From Atopsyche davidsoni (Eukaryota; Arthropoda; Insecta; Trichoptera; Hydrobiosidae), in contig JAILWY010000019.1 of NCBI GenBank assembly GCA_022113835.1, forward strand, positions 7,712,001 to 7,776,000: 64,000 bases of DNA, read 5' to 3'. How positions within the stretch are numbered: position 1 is the stretch's first letter; every line of letters begins with the position of its first letter. Of the stretch, positions 22,311 through 47,897 are shown one piece after another. Position numbers and translations under genes: made by a program. The notes under the pieces were generated by a model. The model made no database searches, was not told where the DNA came from, and was given only the letters and a program-made list of their open reading frames with translations.

Positions 22311-25300
22311 ATGCAGAGTAATGTGAAATTTTTTATCTATGCGGGAGGAATCTTTTTTTTTTACTTCTGTTATGGAATGCTTCAAGAAAAGATAACCCGC
22401 GGTCGTTATGGAGAAGGAGACGGTGAACAATTTACATGTACTCTTGCCTTTGTATTAGTTCAATGCATCTGCAACTATCTTTTTGCCAAAGGAATGTTGG
22501 TTAGTATTTTTTTTAACTTTATCAACAATAAGTTATCAGGATGGAATTTTTTTTTGTAGTTAAGTTGAGTCAACTTTAATTACTTTTTCAATGTCTCGAC
22601 ACAATAGTCGATGCTGCTTACATTAAAATATAAAAGTCCATTTATCAATCACGTTACTATACATCATAGTTATCAAACTTATCAAAGTTCAAACTATTGT
22701 ACAATTAACACACTAAAGGCGGGGCGGGTACTAGTACCCGCTTCGCTGACTGCCGTCTAAAAGCGGGGCGGATACTTTAGTACCTGCCCCGCGAAATCAT
22801 TTGGGTAGGCCACCCCTGTTTTAAAATAAATTTTAAAATTTAAATTGTATGCATAATAAATTATTGATAGACTAATTAACTCGGAGTTGCTAAATGGAAA
22901 AAAAAATCAAAGATTGCAAAGGGTTAATGTATAGACTAGATTTCGCACGCGCAATTTTATGCGAATTTTGCCCGCTACGCACATCAGTTTAGTCAATTTG
23001 GTTACCCGCCTAAAGTGTGTTAAGGTATAATGTAAAATGTGTAAGGTGAAATGTAAATTAGTGTAAGTAATATAAGTTAGCAGATTTTGGCAACCATTAC
23101 TTAAGAAATTATTTTTGTGGGTGCGAAGCCCTATTAAATTTTGATTAAAGTTCCTAGAAAATGACTCTATTTCTTTAGCTTTAGTATTTAATTTGTAGCA
23201 TTTTGTGGAATCATGAATTACAAATAAACCAAACGATTATAGAAATATAATGTATAAATATATACAAGGTCAATGAATTATAGAAAAATACGATCATAAG
23301 GATCAAGATGCTATTGTTTCCTTAAATTTTTCCATGTTTCAATACCTTAATCTTTGTGATTATGCAAATCATTTTTTTTGTATTGTGTACGGTACTTTTA
23401 CAGATGAATATATATATTTTTCAATATTTAATTCTTCATACATTCCTCATACTCATCGCTGGTGCCTGCTTTCACCTCTCAAAGGTATTATCTAACCAGT
23501 TGACCAAGCATGTTCTTTAAATAAAATACTTGAGTGATTTTTCCACATCTTAATTTATATTGGTGACCGGTTTCTCTGTTTCTCAGACTCAGTTTGATAA
23601 TGCCAACGTGAAAGGTTGGCGAAACCAGTCAAATTATACAACTGTGTATTATTAAGTTTATGCTGATAATTGTGTTATTGATAATTTTGCAATTTAAATT
23701 TTATACTGTTTATAGTAACTATATAATATTTTATTTTATTTACAGACGTTTTCCAACCAGGAAGCAGATAGTACTAAAACTATGTACTATTTTAGCTCTG
23801 CACTCACGTACTTGCTAGGCATGGTGTGTTCCAACATGGCTCTCCAGTGGGTGAACTATCCAACTCAGGTAGGCTTACTTCTAGCTGTCATATGAATCAG
23901 CGCACTTAAATATGATGAGCCAGGTCTGATTGCGTTGAGCAGGTGAGTGGAAGTAGTGAGTGTGTGAATTGTGTAAAACATGCTTTGCGGTTTTGCTAGC
24001 CTCTGAATTTCCCTTGTTTTGAAGCGCCAATAGATAGGTCTTACTACAGATCTCGCTGCAGTCGGAGACTTTCATGGTAGCTGAGCTCTTAGTCTCTCTC
24101 TCTCTGGTATGGTAATTATATGGTGCTAGTGACAATATTAAGTTATTAAGATTTTAAAATTCTTTTATGGGCAAGGTACTTTATAACCATCATAAAATTT
24201 TGGTAAAAAAACATTAGGAAATTAATTTATTAAGTTCTATTAATATATCTTCAATGTATTATCAATAAATCGATGAAAGTGCGATAAAAATATTTAGAAA
24301 ATTTTCAAAAGTTTGTATTCTTTTAAATATTGAAATGAAAAGTATTATTTAAGATCTTTGCTACTTTTTATAATTTTATAGTAAATCTACTCATCAGGTT
24401 ATTGGAATACAGGTTATCAGGAATTGTGAAATAAGAATATAATTTTATGCAATTTGTGGATTCAGCATCCGAGCATTGATTATATTTGTGAATATCTTTA
24501 TTAAATATAAGGTGGAGAACTATACGGATTTCATAATTCATAACTGCATCCATAAGCTTGCTAATCTGTTGTTGTTTATTAATTGTATGTTGATAAAGAT
24601 ATAATTGATTGAGTTTTTTTAAATTTTCAGGTTGTCGGAAAATCTGCAAAGCCTATACCGGTTATGGTTCTGGGCGTATTAATTGGACGTAAATCCTACC
24701 CTATTAGGCGGTACTTATTTGTGTTTCTTATAGTTATTGGAGTAGTAGGGTTTATGTTCAAAGAACAGACCAAGCCTGGCTCAGTTGCTTCGAGTGGGGG
24801 CATCGGTGAACTCCTACTTATTCTCTCACTAATCATGGATGGACTCACTGGGGCAGTTCAGGTTAAGAAAAAAAATTACTATAAATAGTTAATAATTTTT
24901 TGCCTGCGTTTAGTTATGATGTATTTGGTTTAGTGGCTGCGTGAGTCCTTATATTTGCAAATGCGAATCGCTTTGTTAATTAATATTACTCGTTATAAAA
25001 GATTTAATTTTTTTAGGATCGTATGAGAGCAGAGTCGTCTCCATCTGCACAGCGAATGATGCTCAATACCAATTATTGGTAAGAAGGGAACACTTTATAA
25101 AACTGACGGCTTATAAATCTCAGTGTTCACAGAATCAAAACAATTGGTTCTGTGAACATTGTAGTAACAATAATAAATCGTGTCAATGTTAATAAGTAAA
25201 AATAATTGAAAATAAAATATTTATCAGCCTCTTGAAATTCCAAACTTGTCTCATAATTTATGTTGTGAAATGATTTTTTGAACTCACCAAAAACATATAA

Positions 25301-26435
25301 AGTACAATTTTACAATATGTTTATAAAATATTTGTTAATAAATACACATAATTATTTTTTATTAACTATTATATGTGATGTGGAGCGCCTCGGTAATTAA
25401 CTTAACACAATGTTTGATCCAGCTTGACGTGGAAGGGCACGGTGTGCACTTAGTTTCTAAAATATGCATTTATTTACAATTGCAGGTCCACAATAATTTT
25501 GGGCCTTGCTGTGGTGTTGAGTGGAGAGCTAGGATTATTTCTGTCATTTGTGTCTCGACACCCGGTGGCCATCGTACATCTCGCCGCTCTTGCCGTTAAT
25601 GGGGCACTAGGGCAACTTTTCATCTTTCTCACTGTGAGTACACATCTAATATATTTAATATTTTTGACTGAAGGTACTTGGTGGTATTCCATTATAAAAC
25701 ATTTGGTGTTGTTCCAACTTTTAAATTTTTTGTTGTGACTGGTTTCGCCTGCTTTTAGATGCTAACCTAGTAATATAGTGTTGTCTTGGGTTTTCAAAAC
25801 CTAGTTAACGCTGGTGTGTTAACTTTAATTTATGACTCATGAAATATGTTTTCAGGTATCCAACTATGGTCCGTTGGCTTGTTCGGTTGTCACCACCACC
25901 AGGAAGTTCTTTACAGTTCTGGCCTCGGTCATTGTCTTTGGGAATGTTTTACTTTTACGACAGTGGACAGGAGCAATTTTTGTTTTTACTGGTAAGTCTT
26001 AAATTATAGATATATAAGCTAAGTGCTTGATTTAGATACCATAAATGTAGATATTCTCCTCCAAATCGGAAACCAACACAATTTGATGTCATCGCACTGT
26101 ACACATATTTGGTTGGTAATTTATGAAAGTTCTTGATGATTTGAAAAAACTGAGCCGCCAGGTTGATTTGCTAAGAAGTGTGGGTGTTGAGATGTGGTCC
26201 CACATGTGTTTTGTAAAAAAAAAGAAAAGTGATTTGACTGTTATAGATTGTTTGGTTTGATAATAATGTTGTATAATTAATATTGACAATATCAATTTCA
26301 CCATTATAACATGGGGATACAGTTTTTTTTTTCAACCCCCGATACCTGACAATGTATAGCTAAATAATAATTCTGTTTTCAGGTCTGTTTTTGGATATGT
26401 TCTACGGAAAGAGCAAGCATCCAGCAAAGGCATAA
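22311..26435 (+). CDS. SLC35B1: SLC35B1-like nucleotide transporter of the ER
   Basis: Seven exons join in frame: 22311-22499, 23746-23868, 24631-24861, 25017-25078, 25486-25633, 25856-25991 and 26383-26435. They encode 313 residues, close to the about 320 of the family. The start ATG follows two possible 5' UTR acceptors (22264 and 22298) and begins [16 protein letters not shown]. Diagnostic phrases are [80 protein letters not shown] and [16 protein letters not shown]. About ten hydrophobic helices are expected. The mammalian relative exchanges ATP and ADP across the ER membrane; the Drosophila relative is meigo. The C-terminus (KSKHPAKA) lacks a canonical KKXX retrieval signal although it is lysine-rich. 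The first intron contains a piggyBac-type MITE and a foldback repeat. Confidence 0.96.
22709..23019. mobile_element. piggyBac-type MITE in intron 1 of the SLC35B1-like gene
   Basis: Terminal repeats CACACTAAAGGCGGG and (inverted) CACACTTTAGGCGGG are flanked by TTAA at 22705-22708 and 23020-23023. The 311-bp element is non-coding. A tandem pair of internal GGCGGGTACTAGTACC-like and GGCGGATACTTTAGTACC segments near the left end look like repeated binding sites. Confidence 0.8.
23515..23645. repeat. Foldback repeat family, partial copy
   Basis: Contains aaatacttgagtgatttttc, tggtgaccggtttc and the inverse phrase gataatgccaacgtgaaagg, then ttggcgaaaccagtc. Same family as 61744-62137 and 31718-31908. 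It lies in intron 1 of the SLC35B1-like gene. Confidence 0.6.
23925..24115. repeat. Dispersed repeat, copy related to 10195-10375
   Basis: Ends with catggtagctgagctcttag and a CT-rich run, matching the TMEM198-intron copy. It begins just after exon 2 of the SLC35B1-like gene. Non-coding. Confidence 0.4.
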
Positions 26436-27826
26436 ACCCGGCTGACTGGTGATGCCAGGCGATGGGCTGATAGACAAAATACAAAAGTTAAATCTGAAAA
26501 AGTCTCATGAGAATAGTTATTTTTTAAAAATTCTATTACCATTTTACTGTTTAATTTTGTGATATAATTTATGCTATGAATCTTGGGAGATATTCATATA
26601 TCATGATTATAGTCGAGAGATGACTCCAGCCTATGAAGATGTATTTTAAGCATCGAGGCAACATTTATTTTTATTCTCACTTAAATTTGACACAATGTTC
26701 GGTTAGTAAAGTTTTTGCTATTGATAGTGATTTGTTTTTAATTTTTCAATGTCAATATTGGTACCATAAATACCCAGATGTTGGATTTTTTTCACTAATT
26801 TAATTTTAATATGCACATATGACATTAAACTTTACTATACCATAGATTAAATATATTTTTTTAAAATATACCGAAAATATTTCTATTGAAATTCTGTAAT
26901 TTTGTATGATATTTAAATAAATGATTTTTACAATATGTCTTGTTTTCTTCTTGATAAATTTGATCTCACCATCTTGAAGCAGTTTGACTTTGAAGAGTGC
27001 ATGGCTCAGATATAGGCCAACACTGCTCTTATATTCCTTCTAAATAAATCGGTCAACTGAGTCCCTTTTCCCTCTTCAAACCCACAAGTCCAGTACTGAA
27101 GTTGTTTTGTAATGTCAAATATGTTTGTAGGTTTTGGAAGCCATTGTTGTTAACTGAACTTGAGATTTCGAGGGTGTTTTGTTGCTTAGTGATTTTTGGT
27201 TAGGACCAGCTCTCAATCCCTTAAGATGGTCAGTATTGGGACCAAAACATCGGAAGATAAAAACCTCACCTAGCAGTTCACCCAAAGTCATCTTAAACAT
27301 GTGAATGTTGTATAATTTTTTTAAATTTTATCTTATGATACATAATTGTAATGTCTTAACCATACGATTTTTCTTATTCAAAAAGTAAATTATGTTACTA
27401 ATTATGTGTATTTAATATTCTAGTTATGTGGGAAGTTTACGTATAATATATGACAGGCTTTAGACATCCTCGAATTCTCAAGATCATTATTTCTAGAATT
27501 AAAGAATCACAAGAAGTTACTTGGGTGAATGGAGGGACCCGATAATTATAACCTCTTGAGAGTTCAGACCTTCCATCCTAGTCAATATTCCCTAATACCC
27601 TCTATTCCCTTTTCCTGGAGACTTCCAAGTACTTGACTTTTATTGTTAGAATATTGATATTTAGATACTATTAATTTCTTGGAAGCTAGCTTATTTTTGA
27701 AAATGTTACATACAAATGTACAACCAAATATCTATTAGCAAACATTCATGATTTTATCAATGTACAAAATCCAGCATTCTGTCTTGTTAGGACACATAAA
27801 AATACAAGTTTTTATGAATGAGCGAT

Positions 27827-27893
27827 GATGCGAATCCAATGATTCGCATTAAAATTAAAATTATCATTTACCAATGTAAATGATAATTTTAAA
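27827..27893. repeat. Two adjacent short perfect hairpins
   Basis: ATGCGAATC-CAAT-GATTCGCAT is followed within ten bases by AAAATTATCATTTA-CCAATG-TAAATGATAATTTT. Both stems are perfect as read. They could be the core of a foldback MITE or bidirectional terminators for the converging genes; the latter is speculation. Confidence 0.6.
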
Positions 27894-27927
27894 TACCTTT
27901 CCTAACGAATTGTGCACTTTTAATTGT

Positions 27928-28027
27928 ATACAACACTATTCTCCCTAGAAAAGCATGAACACTGGCTCAGCAAAAATATATGTTCAGTGAGATGGTCTCC
28001 AGCCTCCTCTGAGGAAAAGCACCCAAA
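27928..28027 (-). repeat. Dispersed repeat family C, inverse partial copy
   Basis: Reverse complement contains cctcagaggaggctggagac, tgagccagtgttcatg and ttttctagggagaatagtg, matching the copies at 21567 and 60041. Confidence 0.6.
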
Positions 28028-28230
28028 GAAGATGAATTTTATTGAACTTTTTTTTATTTACCATTTCAATATAACTGCACATTATTTATAAAATTTGCAT
28101 GAATTATAGAATCAAGGCATTTAGGATATGTATAAATGTCTTATAATAAAATAAAGACAGGTGTTGCATACTCATATTTGATTTATATTGATTATAATAG
28201 TCGATTACATCTGGTAAATAATGTTATATA

Positions 28231-28420
<190 letters not shown>

Positions 28421-30226
28421 TATATAGTATATAAGAAGATTATCATAAAATCAATAAAGCACAAAATTTATAAATAAAAATAATATACCTATTGTATTAT
28501 GCCATAAGCATATACTTTTGTTAGCACAAACAATTAACATTAAGGACAATATCTATAATCACAACATGTACCTATATTTAAGAGTAATTACCATATATCA
28601 AATTTTTTACATGAAATGCTCACATGAATTTTAACAGCACAAGGGCTTTGAGTTTATTTTCAGTTTTTATTAAAAAAATTAGCTGGCTTAGATTTTTCTA
28701 CTAATCTATAATCAATAAGCACGACATGACATCATTTATTATTCATCATCATTATATTTTCGATATTATTCATTCAGACTGTTAAGCTAATCTCCAAATT
28801 CAAGGAAAAAATTAATGTTATGCAATTTTTATATATTCACAGTCTCAAATTATGAACATTCAAATATTAAAAATTATGCCATGAGAATTTATTAATACTT
28901 GCAAACTTACATTTTTATATAATATCAATTATCATTTTATTTCTAATTAAGAGCAAAAATAAATTTCATACTTAGTAGAATAACTTAAAATTAAAATATT
29001 TAATTAAATGAAGACATTTCATAGTGAAATAAATATAAAGTTCACACCATCATTATAAAAATACATCTCTCAAATAATTTTCCTATTTAATTAAACATCT
29101 ATAATTTTATCATATATTTTGTTTTCAATATTTTAAAATAAATAACATAATAGAACCTCTCAGTGCTCTCATTAATGGGTGAAGGTTGGCCTGAACTTTT
29201 TCTTCACGCCGAGCCATTTATTGAGTAAATTTATTTTTGATTGAATACACACAAAATATTTTTATTTATTTGAGAATTAAATAACATGAGTTTGGTGTAA
29301 GTTTATTAGCGATACGACTTTTTATAAATATAAATTAGAATCCACAACAGACGGCTTTTATTAGTAATGCTCCATACTTAAATAACAAATGTGAATACTA
29401 CGATTATTTTGTATGTAAGCGCTTGAACATTTTGTAATTTAATTTGTTTTCACAATTAAGTTACTAATAAAGTCATTACAGTGTCTTTATGGCATGAAGA
29501 TCCCAAAGTACACAACTATAATATTTATCATTCTTAAAATTTTCAAATGAAGGGTATCTTATTTTATTGCTTTTCGTAAAATTTCTTACCATATACAAAC
29601 CACTGAAAGCCTTTTCTTAACTAGTCTGAAGATGCTTTTGCAAAGTGAATGTGCTCCCGGACAAAATAGATCGTAGTCACCAACACATTTGCTTTTCATA
29701 TTTGTTATATAAATTAGAATGTATATATTTGTACATTCCCTGAGGTGACACACAACAGATATATATGGGGTTTATGTGTCAATTAAGTTTATCTCAATGA
29801 CCCTTGCAGGTGATGAGACTGGTGTAAATATATTGAAGATACAATGAAATTCTTGCAACAACGGATAACACGTTTCACAGTCAGTCTATCTTCTTGAATC
29901 AATCAGTTACAAGCCTGCAATAACATTTAATTGACATTCATAAAACTTATTTCTAACTGTTTAACTAAAATAACATGTTCCTTGATACTTACAGCTATCA
30001 AATCTTTACTCTCTTCTTTCCCTGTAAACTTAAAAAAATCAATAAAGGGATTGCATAATATTTAAATAAAACAAAATTTACAAGCAGCGTACAAAAAAGT
30101 AATACTGTATTTAATACTTATATATCTAACATTTTAAAATAATAGTTTTATACCTATTTATCAGTATTTATGTGAGATAAAAAGAGTATTTGATAACTTT
30201 ATATTAAGAGTAAGAGTGAAACCATA

Positions 30227-30338
<112 letters not shown>

Positions 30339-30649
30339 CGATATAATTAAAATAGTCAAACATTTAAAGATTATTCCATATTAAATTTAATATTTTTATA
30401 AAAAATGTAGTAGAGTAAAAACAAAAAAAAAAGATTGAGTTGAAAGAAGTATCTCATCACATGGTCTACAAAGAACTTTTTTGCTAATACATTTTTATAT
30501 CATAAATCATATGCAAGTCCATGGAAAAGGAAACGGTTTAATATTAAATAAACAAAAAAAAAATCAGTTTAATAAGATTTCTTAAATTCAGCTAGGTTGG
30601 AGAAATCGGGTTAATCGAATTTTTAAACTTGTGTCCTGTAAAAAAAAAA

Positions 30650-30960
30650 TTACTTTATTATTAACTAATCACAAATAATACAGTATGTATATGTAGATTA
30701 AGCAGGCTGGGGCTGGCGCCGCAGCTCTCTAGTGGTTTGAATAACTTTTATGCAAATTGTTATTTTATTTTAAGGTGCATACGAACAGACGTCTTTTATT
30801 AAATTCTACATTGGCGACGAGATAAACAAAATCGCGTGCGTCTAAGAACAATAAACAGTGCGAGAAAAGAAGAAAGCCATATCGGGGGGAATGACGCTTC
30901 CTTCACTTAAGCCGAGGCAGTAAAAATATTTCAAAAATATCGCAAAGAAATAAAAAAATT
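30650..30960 (+). mobile_element. Possible LTR-retrotransposon 5' edge (LTR end and primer site)
   Basis: The phrase AAATTCTACA-TTGGCGACGAG looks like an LTR 3' end (CA) followed by the primer-binding/leader sequence common in insect LTR retrotransposons. The following 150 bases contain AG-rich leader-like sequence. No gag or pol frame and no second LTR were found. Confidence 0.3.
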
Positions 30961-31480
30961 GCTGGGACCTAACACGTCTACGACCCGACCTGGGACTCAT
31001 TTTTCCCTTTTGAGATATTGCCTATACCTATTATTGATCTGATAATTTATTTTATTTTAATTGCACAATAAATATACATTACGGTTTAGCAGTATTTATG
31101 AAATTATGAAATAACCCACTTAATAAAAATAAAAAAACCAAATTGGAATTTTTTTATGTGGTTTGGGGTCTGTTTTCCTTGCAGAGTGGCCCAGCAGTCA
31201 AAATAATTATTTTCTTCTTTAGTTGAATGCTGGAGAGCTCATTTGTATTTTTAAATTGAAAAGTTATATTATATTTTGAATTTTTTGAAAAAACGGAAAT
31301 GTGAAATATTTATTGAAGATTGAAGATATATTGACTCAAAGTCACCGGTGAATTTTAAATGTATGATTTTTTATTTTGTTTACTGTGATATTTTGATGAG
31401 ATGAACTATACTTCAGCAGCATTTACCAGAGGTGCTGTGGTTTGTGTGGCCTGTATGATTAATATATTTATACAAACAAC

Positions 31481-43420
<11,940 letters not shown>

Positions 43421-45104
43421 CTGGAATCAATCGATTCAAAACTATTCAAATCGTAACCAGCAACCCAAATGGTGCAAATTTATCTTGTCGGATACTCCTG
43501 ATATTAACTGTAAATGCTTTCTATTTATTGCACGCCGGGTTTTCTTTTGCTCGTGAATGGTGTTTCTTGAGTCCGGTGGCTTTGCGGCTGAACCGGTAAG
43601 AATGCGTGGCCGCGATAGGCGTAGAAATATAAAATTTCCAAGGATTATTTTTATCGTTTCATATGTGAATCGATTACAAAAATATCACAATAAACTTGTT
43701 TGATTAAAATTAACCCGCAACAGATTGGTTTGTTTGCAATACATCATATTTACTCACAAAATAATGAGTAGCTAATTTGCTAGTAAATTAATTTATAAAA
43801 TATTCACAAGGAACCCTGAAGTCTAAAGAAGCCCTTGAATGGCGATATTACTTACAAACAAAAATGTTTTTTATCTCTTAGCTGTTTGCTCTACATATTG
43901 GTTATTTTAACAATAATTATTGTTTCAAGTTTTCAATTTAATATATGATCATTTATGATTAAATTTTTTTTTTTTAATACAAAACGTGCAATTTGTAAGG
44001 AAGGATTCTGTTTTGAATCTTTTGAATTCTTTTGAATTTTATATATAAGTGACTTATTCCCTTTGTTTTACTTTGCAATGCTTTAATTACTTTTCATGTT
44101 TTCAAAATACTTTTTATCCGTTTTGTTTCTCTACGCTTGTGCTTACCTCATTTTATTTCTTTTAAGGTTGCGATAGTTAGTTTGTTTGATGTAAATTTAA
44201 AAAAAAGACTAATTAAAATACTGCCTTTAAATTTTTTAACATACACATACTCGGTTTTAACCATCAATCAATATTGTACAATGTATCGCAAAAGTATTTC
44301 TTTTATGGTATTCCAGTTAATGAAAATACTATTTTTTTCTGAAATAGTGAGTGCTTTTGACAAAAAAAGAACCACGAAACAACTTGTACTGATGACTACA
44401 CTTGTTTTTCTAATTATGACGATGAATTATGAAAATAACGAGATTTACGTCATTAATTTTTACAATATTTCCTGATTTAATAGAGAATAACAAATAAACT
44501 GTCTGTTGTGAATATTCATAAAGATCTAAAACAAATTATAACGTTACTCACGTCACGTTACTTCTTTAATGTTTACGTTTCAATCCCGGTACTGGGACCA
44601 TCTTCAGGAATCTAAGCATCACCGGACCGTAATGTCGGTACTTTAAAATGGAAACTTGGCATAGTGTCCAAAAACATAATATTAATAATGTAATGGGTAG
44701 TTTAGTTGTTATATAAGATTAAATAAGATATTGGAAAAAGCAAAAAAAATCGTACCAATCAGACAATTCTCTTAAAACGCTGTCGGTTATACCGAAACAG
44801 CTATTTTAATAAAAAAAAAAAGTTTGTTTCTCATGATGTGCAGTGCACGAGGTACACAAATCATGGTCACCCCAACTAACCACAATCCAGCTTTGATAGT
44901 TGAGCTTACATCACCTCAACTGCAAATTGGGCTGCAAATGCACAGCGATCAGGTGGCATGAGATTAGAGTCCCCATTGTTGTCAGACTTTTCTCTTATAA
45001 ACTTATATTGTGTGCGTATAGTTATTTACAGAACTATTAATTATTCGCAATTGCAGTTGAACCTGAACCCGCGCTGGGAGAGTGATTGATTACAATAGCA
45101 CGTA

Positions 45105-45181
45105 CTTGTACTATGCTTGTGCTATGCTTGTACTATGCTTGTGCTTTGCTTGTACTATGCGTGTACTATACTTGTACTATA
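45105..45181 (+). repeat. 11-bp minisatellite, seven units
   Basis: Seven units of CTTGTACTATG and close variants (CTTGTGCTATG, CTTGTGCTTTG, CGTGTACTATA, CTTGTACTATA). Confidence 0.9.
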
Positions 45182-46172
45182 AGTTGATCGCCCTCACCGC
45201 ACCCTCTTCTGCCTCGCTCTGAGCCTTTGTCAGCTGTTTTTAATGATTCTTTGCGTCGCCAGGAATTCGATAAGACTTGAGATCCATTATTTCATATGTT
45301 TATTTTTTAATATTTATTCAATATTTGAGAGTAAACAGAGAGTACTTGGTGGAATTCCATTTTATTTAAAAAATATTTCTATTATTTGAGCAACTTTATA
45401 TTTTATTAAATTGCCATTTAAAAGTTTTGGTTAGCAATAAATTTTAATGTAAACATTTTAACATTCGCAGAAATAAGAAAATTCCCCAAAAATATTATAT
45501 ATATTTGTATTTGTATAGTATATTTGTAATAAAATAAAAAGTTTAGTTTTTATCTGTTTTTTTTGTTGTTGTTTTAATTTAGAAAGTCAAGGGAAAAATC
45601 TTTAACTTTGAAACGTTCCTTTGTAATTATGACGTAAGAACCTGTTATAACTGAAGTTAATAATTATTAACTCGAATTCGATTAATTTAATGAATAAATT
45701 TTAGTATAGGTGTCAAAGAATCATAAAATTTTGGTAATACTTTTTAAACAAATTATTACTAATGTATATTGAAATACCGGGTTTCCTCCTAATTATTCAT
45801 AAGGATGTAAGGGATAAATGGAGATTGCAGAGACAAAATCAAAGAGGTGAACTAAATGGATACACGATATTATTAGGAGTTAATCAGGTCTGTGTCTATC
45901 AATGGAAACATTCAAGAAATTGTATTGTGGTTGTTTATATTTATTGACTCTAAAATCTACGTAATTTTTAAACCTATTACACAGGTCGCGACACAAATTG
46001 CAACCGACCTGCAATAAGTCAATAGCGTCCTATATTGCGTTGTTTTGTTATTTGAAAAAAAACATAATAAAAACTTCCAGAATAAAGGAACACTATTGGC
46101 TGCAAATCAGTCACAAGTTGTGTCGCTGAGTGTGTTTTTATGTCCAATTGCTTGTATGCAGTGAGTATGATC

Positions 46173-46301
<129 letters not shown>

Positions 46302-46458
46302 ATTTATTATATTTATTGTCAATTAAGTCAGTTTAAGAATATGTTCATAATAGCTGCAGATTGACATAAATAGCAGTTAACTGTGCTCATTTTCTTGAAT
46401 TTATGTTCTATGTGTCAAATCTCAAAGGCCGGTGTCGAACTTTTGTGATAATGATGGT

Positions 46459-47395
46459 TTAAGTGGTTGATATGGCCTCTATGCATCTTTTGCGGTATTC
46501 CGGGGGATCCCAGCTAACAGTGCCTGGCTCTCCGCACTCCGCCATCTTCACCATGGTGGTTTCCGCGTTCCATCCAGTTTCCCTGAAGACTTCCGCGATG
46601 AAGATCTTGTACTCTTCCAGATTTAGCTTGTATTTTCTACAAAGCCACCAGAGATATAGATTTTTGTTTATATGCGGGCACTCTGCCCGGCATGCGGCGG
46701 AGTTTGAGGCCGTCGAATATCTACTTGGGTGATATATTTGTTTCAAATTCCCTGAAGCAATAGTTGACTATTTCATGAGATTAGGTTCATTTGCGGCATT
46801 GAATTATATATGAATGCAAACAAAAAATGCTACAGAAGTGTGCAGTGATTTGAACATCTTTTCATGGTTATGTAGTCACTTCGGACCGATGTTCAAGTCC
46901 CAGCGTTTCAGCTTTGGCGCTCAAGTCAATTTCGAGTAATTGAAACATTGGAACAAAAAAAACCTTTTCATCCAATAACATCAGATACTTACGACTGACA
47001 ACCGATTTATAATTAGTCAATAGCGTCCCTTTTCTTTGAGTGTTGTAAACACCGCGGAGAAGACGCTACTGGCCAGTTACCATTCTGCTGTCAGTTGTGT
47101 CGGAGCGTGTCTAGCTAAGCTTAAGTCAATTTCAATATCCAGTGTAAATACGTGGGTGTGGGATTTGGTGTTTAATCATTGCTCAGTTCGACCGTGTGAT
47201 GACGTACGTGAATTTACTCCAAATCCTCCCGGTGGTCAGCAGAGTGATGCGCTTGTCTGCGAAGAGCTTGGCCTGATTCATCCACATGTCACTCCGGCTG
47301 AGCGTCAGGAGCGATCCGTCGCTCTCGCGGTTGGCGAACGTAGAGAAGAAGAAGAACTGCTCTTCGAAGGTGGGCGGGGTGTCTTCCTCATCCAT
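46459..47395 (-). CDS. Short p25-alpha / TPPP-like protein
   Basis: Two - strand exons, 47395-47208 and 46636-46459 (TAA), join across a GT-AG intron (46637-47207) with matching phase to give 121 residues. Exon 1 holds TFEEQFFFFSTFANRESDG, LTLSRSDMWMNQAKLF and KRITLLTTGRIWSKF. Exon 2 holds KYKLNLEEYKIFIAEVF and VKMAECGEPGTV. These align in order with the core of tubulin polymerization-promoting proteins: the FxxFG...SDG start, the SxSDKWxKQA helix, the KKITTTDTGI loop and the LASCGAPGV end. The family binds and bundles microtubules. This protein is short and divergent, has TLLTTGRI in place of the TTTDTGI loop, and lacks the basic C-terminal TSKYTGSHKERF region. A longer N-terminus is possible, because an acceptor-like TTTGAAAG lies 34 bases upstream of the ATG. 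It is transcribed in the same direction as the PDF receptor gene and could sit in that gene's first intron. Confidence 0.72.
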
Positions 47396-47763
47396 GGCAT
47401 GGGCGAAGCTTCCGGCTCCGGACTTTCAAAAACTAAACGAAGAGTATTTATTTTTTCGCGAAACGATGAAAGTGAGCTTTGTTCTTTGTGCTAGCGTTTC
47501 TATACGTTTGTTTTTTTGTTTATAACGTGTTGCTAAGAAGACGATAAACGATGGGTTGCCATGGGTAAACTTTGATATTTCTGAAGGGTAAATAGGGTAA
47601 TATAAAAAATTACAAAAAACCTGATTAAAAATACGTAAGACCCATTCTAAAATTTTGCTCCTATGTTCTAAGAGAATTATTCAATTGCATGTGCTCGCAA
47701 AGCTTTGGAGCTGTGTCATTTGTATTATATATTATTTGAAAAAATAACTCAATTTCAGATGTC

Positions 47764-47765
<2 letters not shown>

Positions 47766-47827
<62 letters not shown>

Positions 47828-47830
47828 TTA
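47766..47830. repeat. (TA)n microsatellite
   Basis: About 60 bases of TA located 70 bases left of a Tc1-like element. Confidence 0.95.
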
Positions 47831-47897
47831 TACATGTAGATATATATGTACCCATAATTTTGAAAGTGGTCTGTCATATATTGCTTGTTTCGAGATA

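Noticed and set aside
44137..44475. 112-residue + strand frame
   Set aside because: AT-rich composition, no domain, no splice or promoter support.
46459..46746. Odorant-binding protein exon (several cysteines)
   Set aside because: The cysteine spacing does not fit, and together with the upstream exon the sequence aligns in order with the TPPP core. The first cysteines lie outside the spliced exon.
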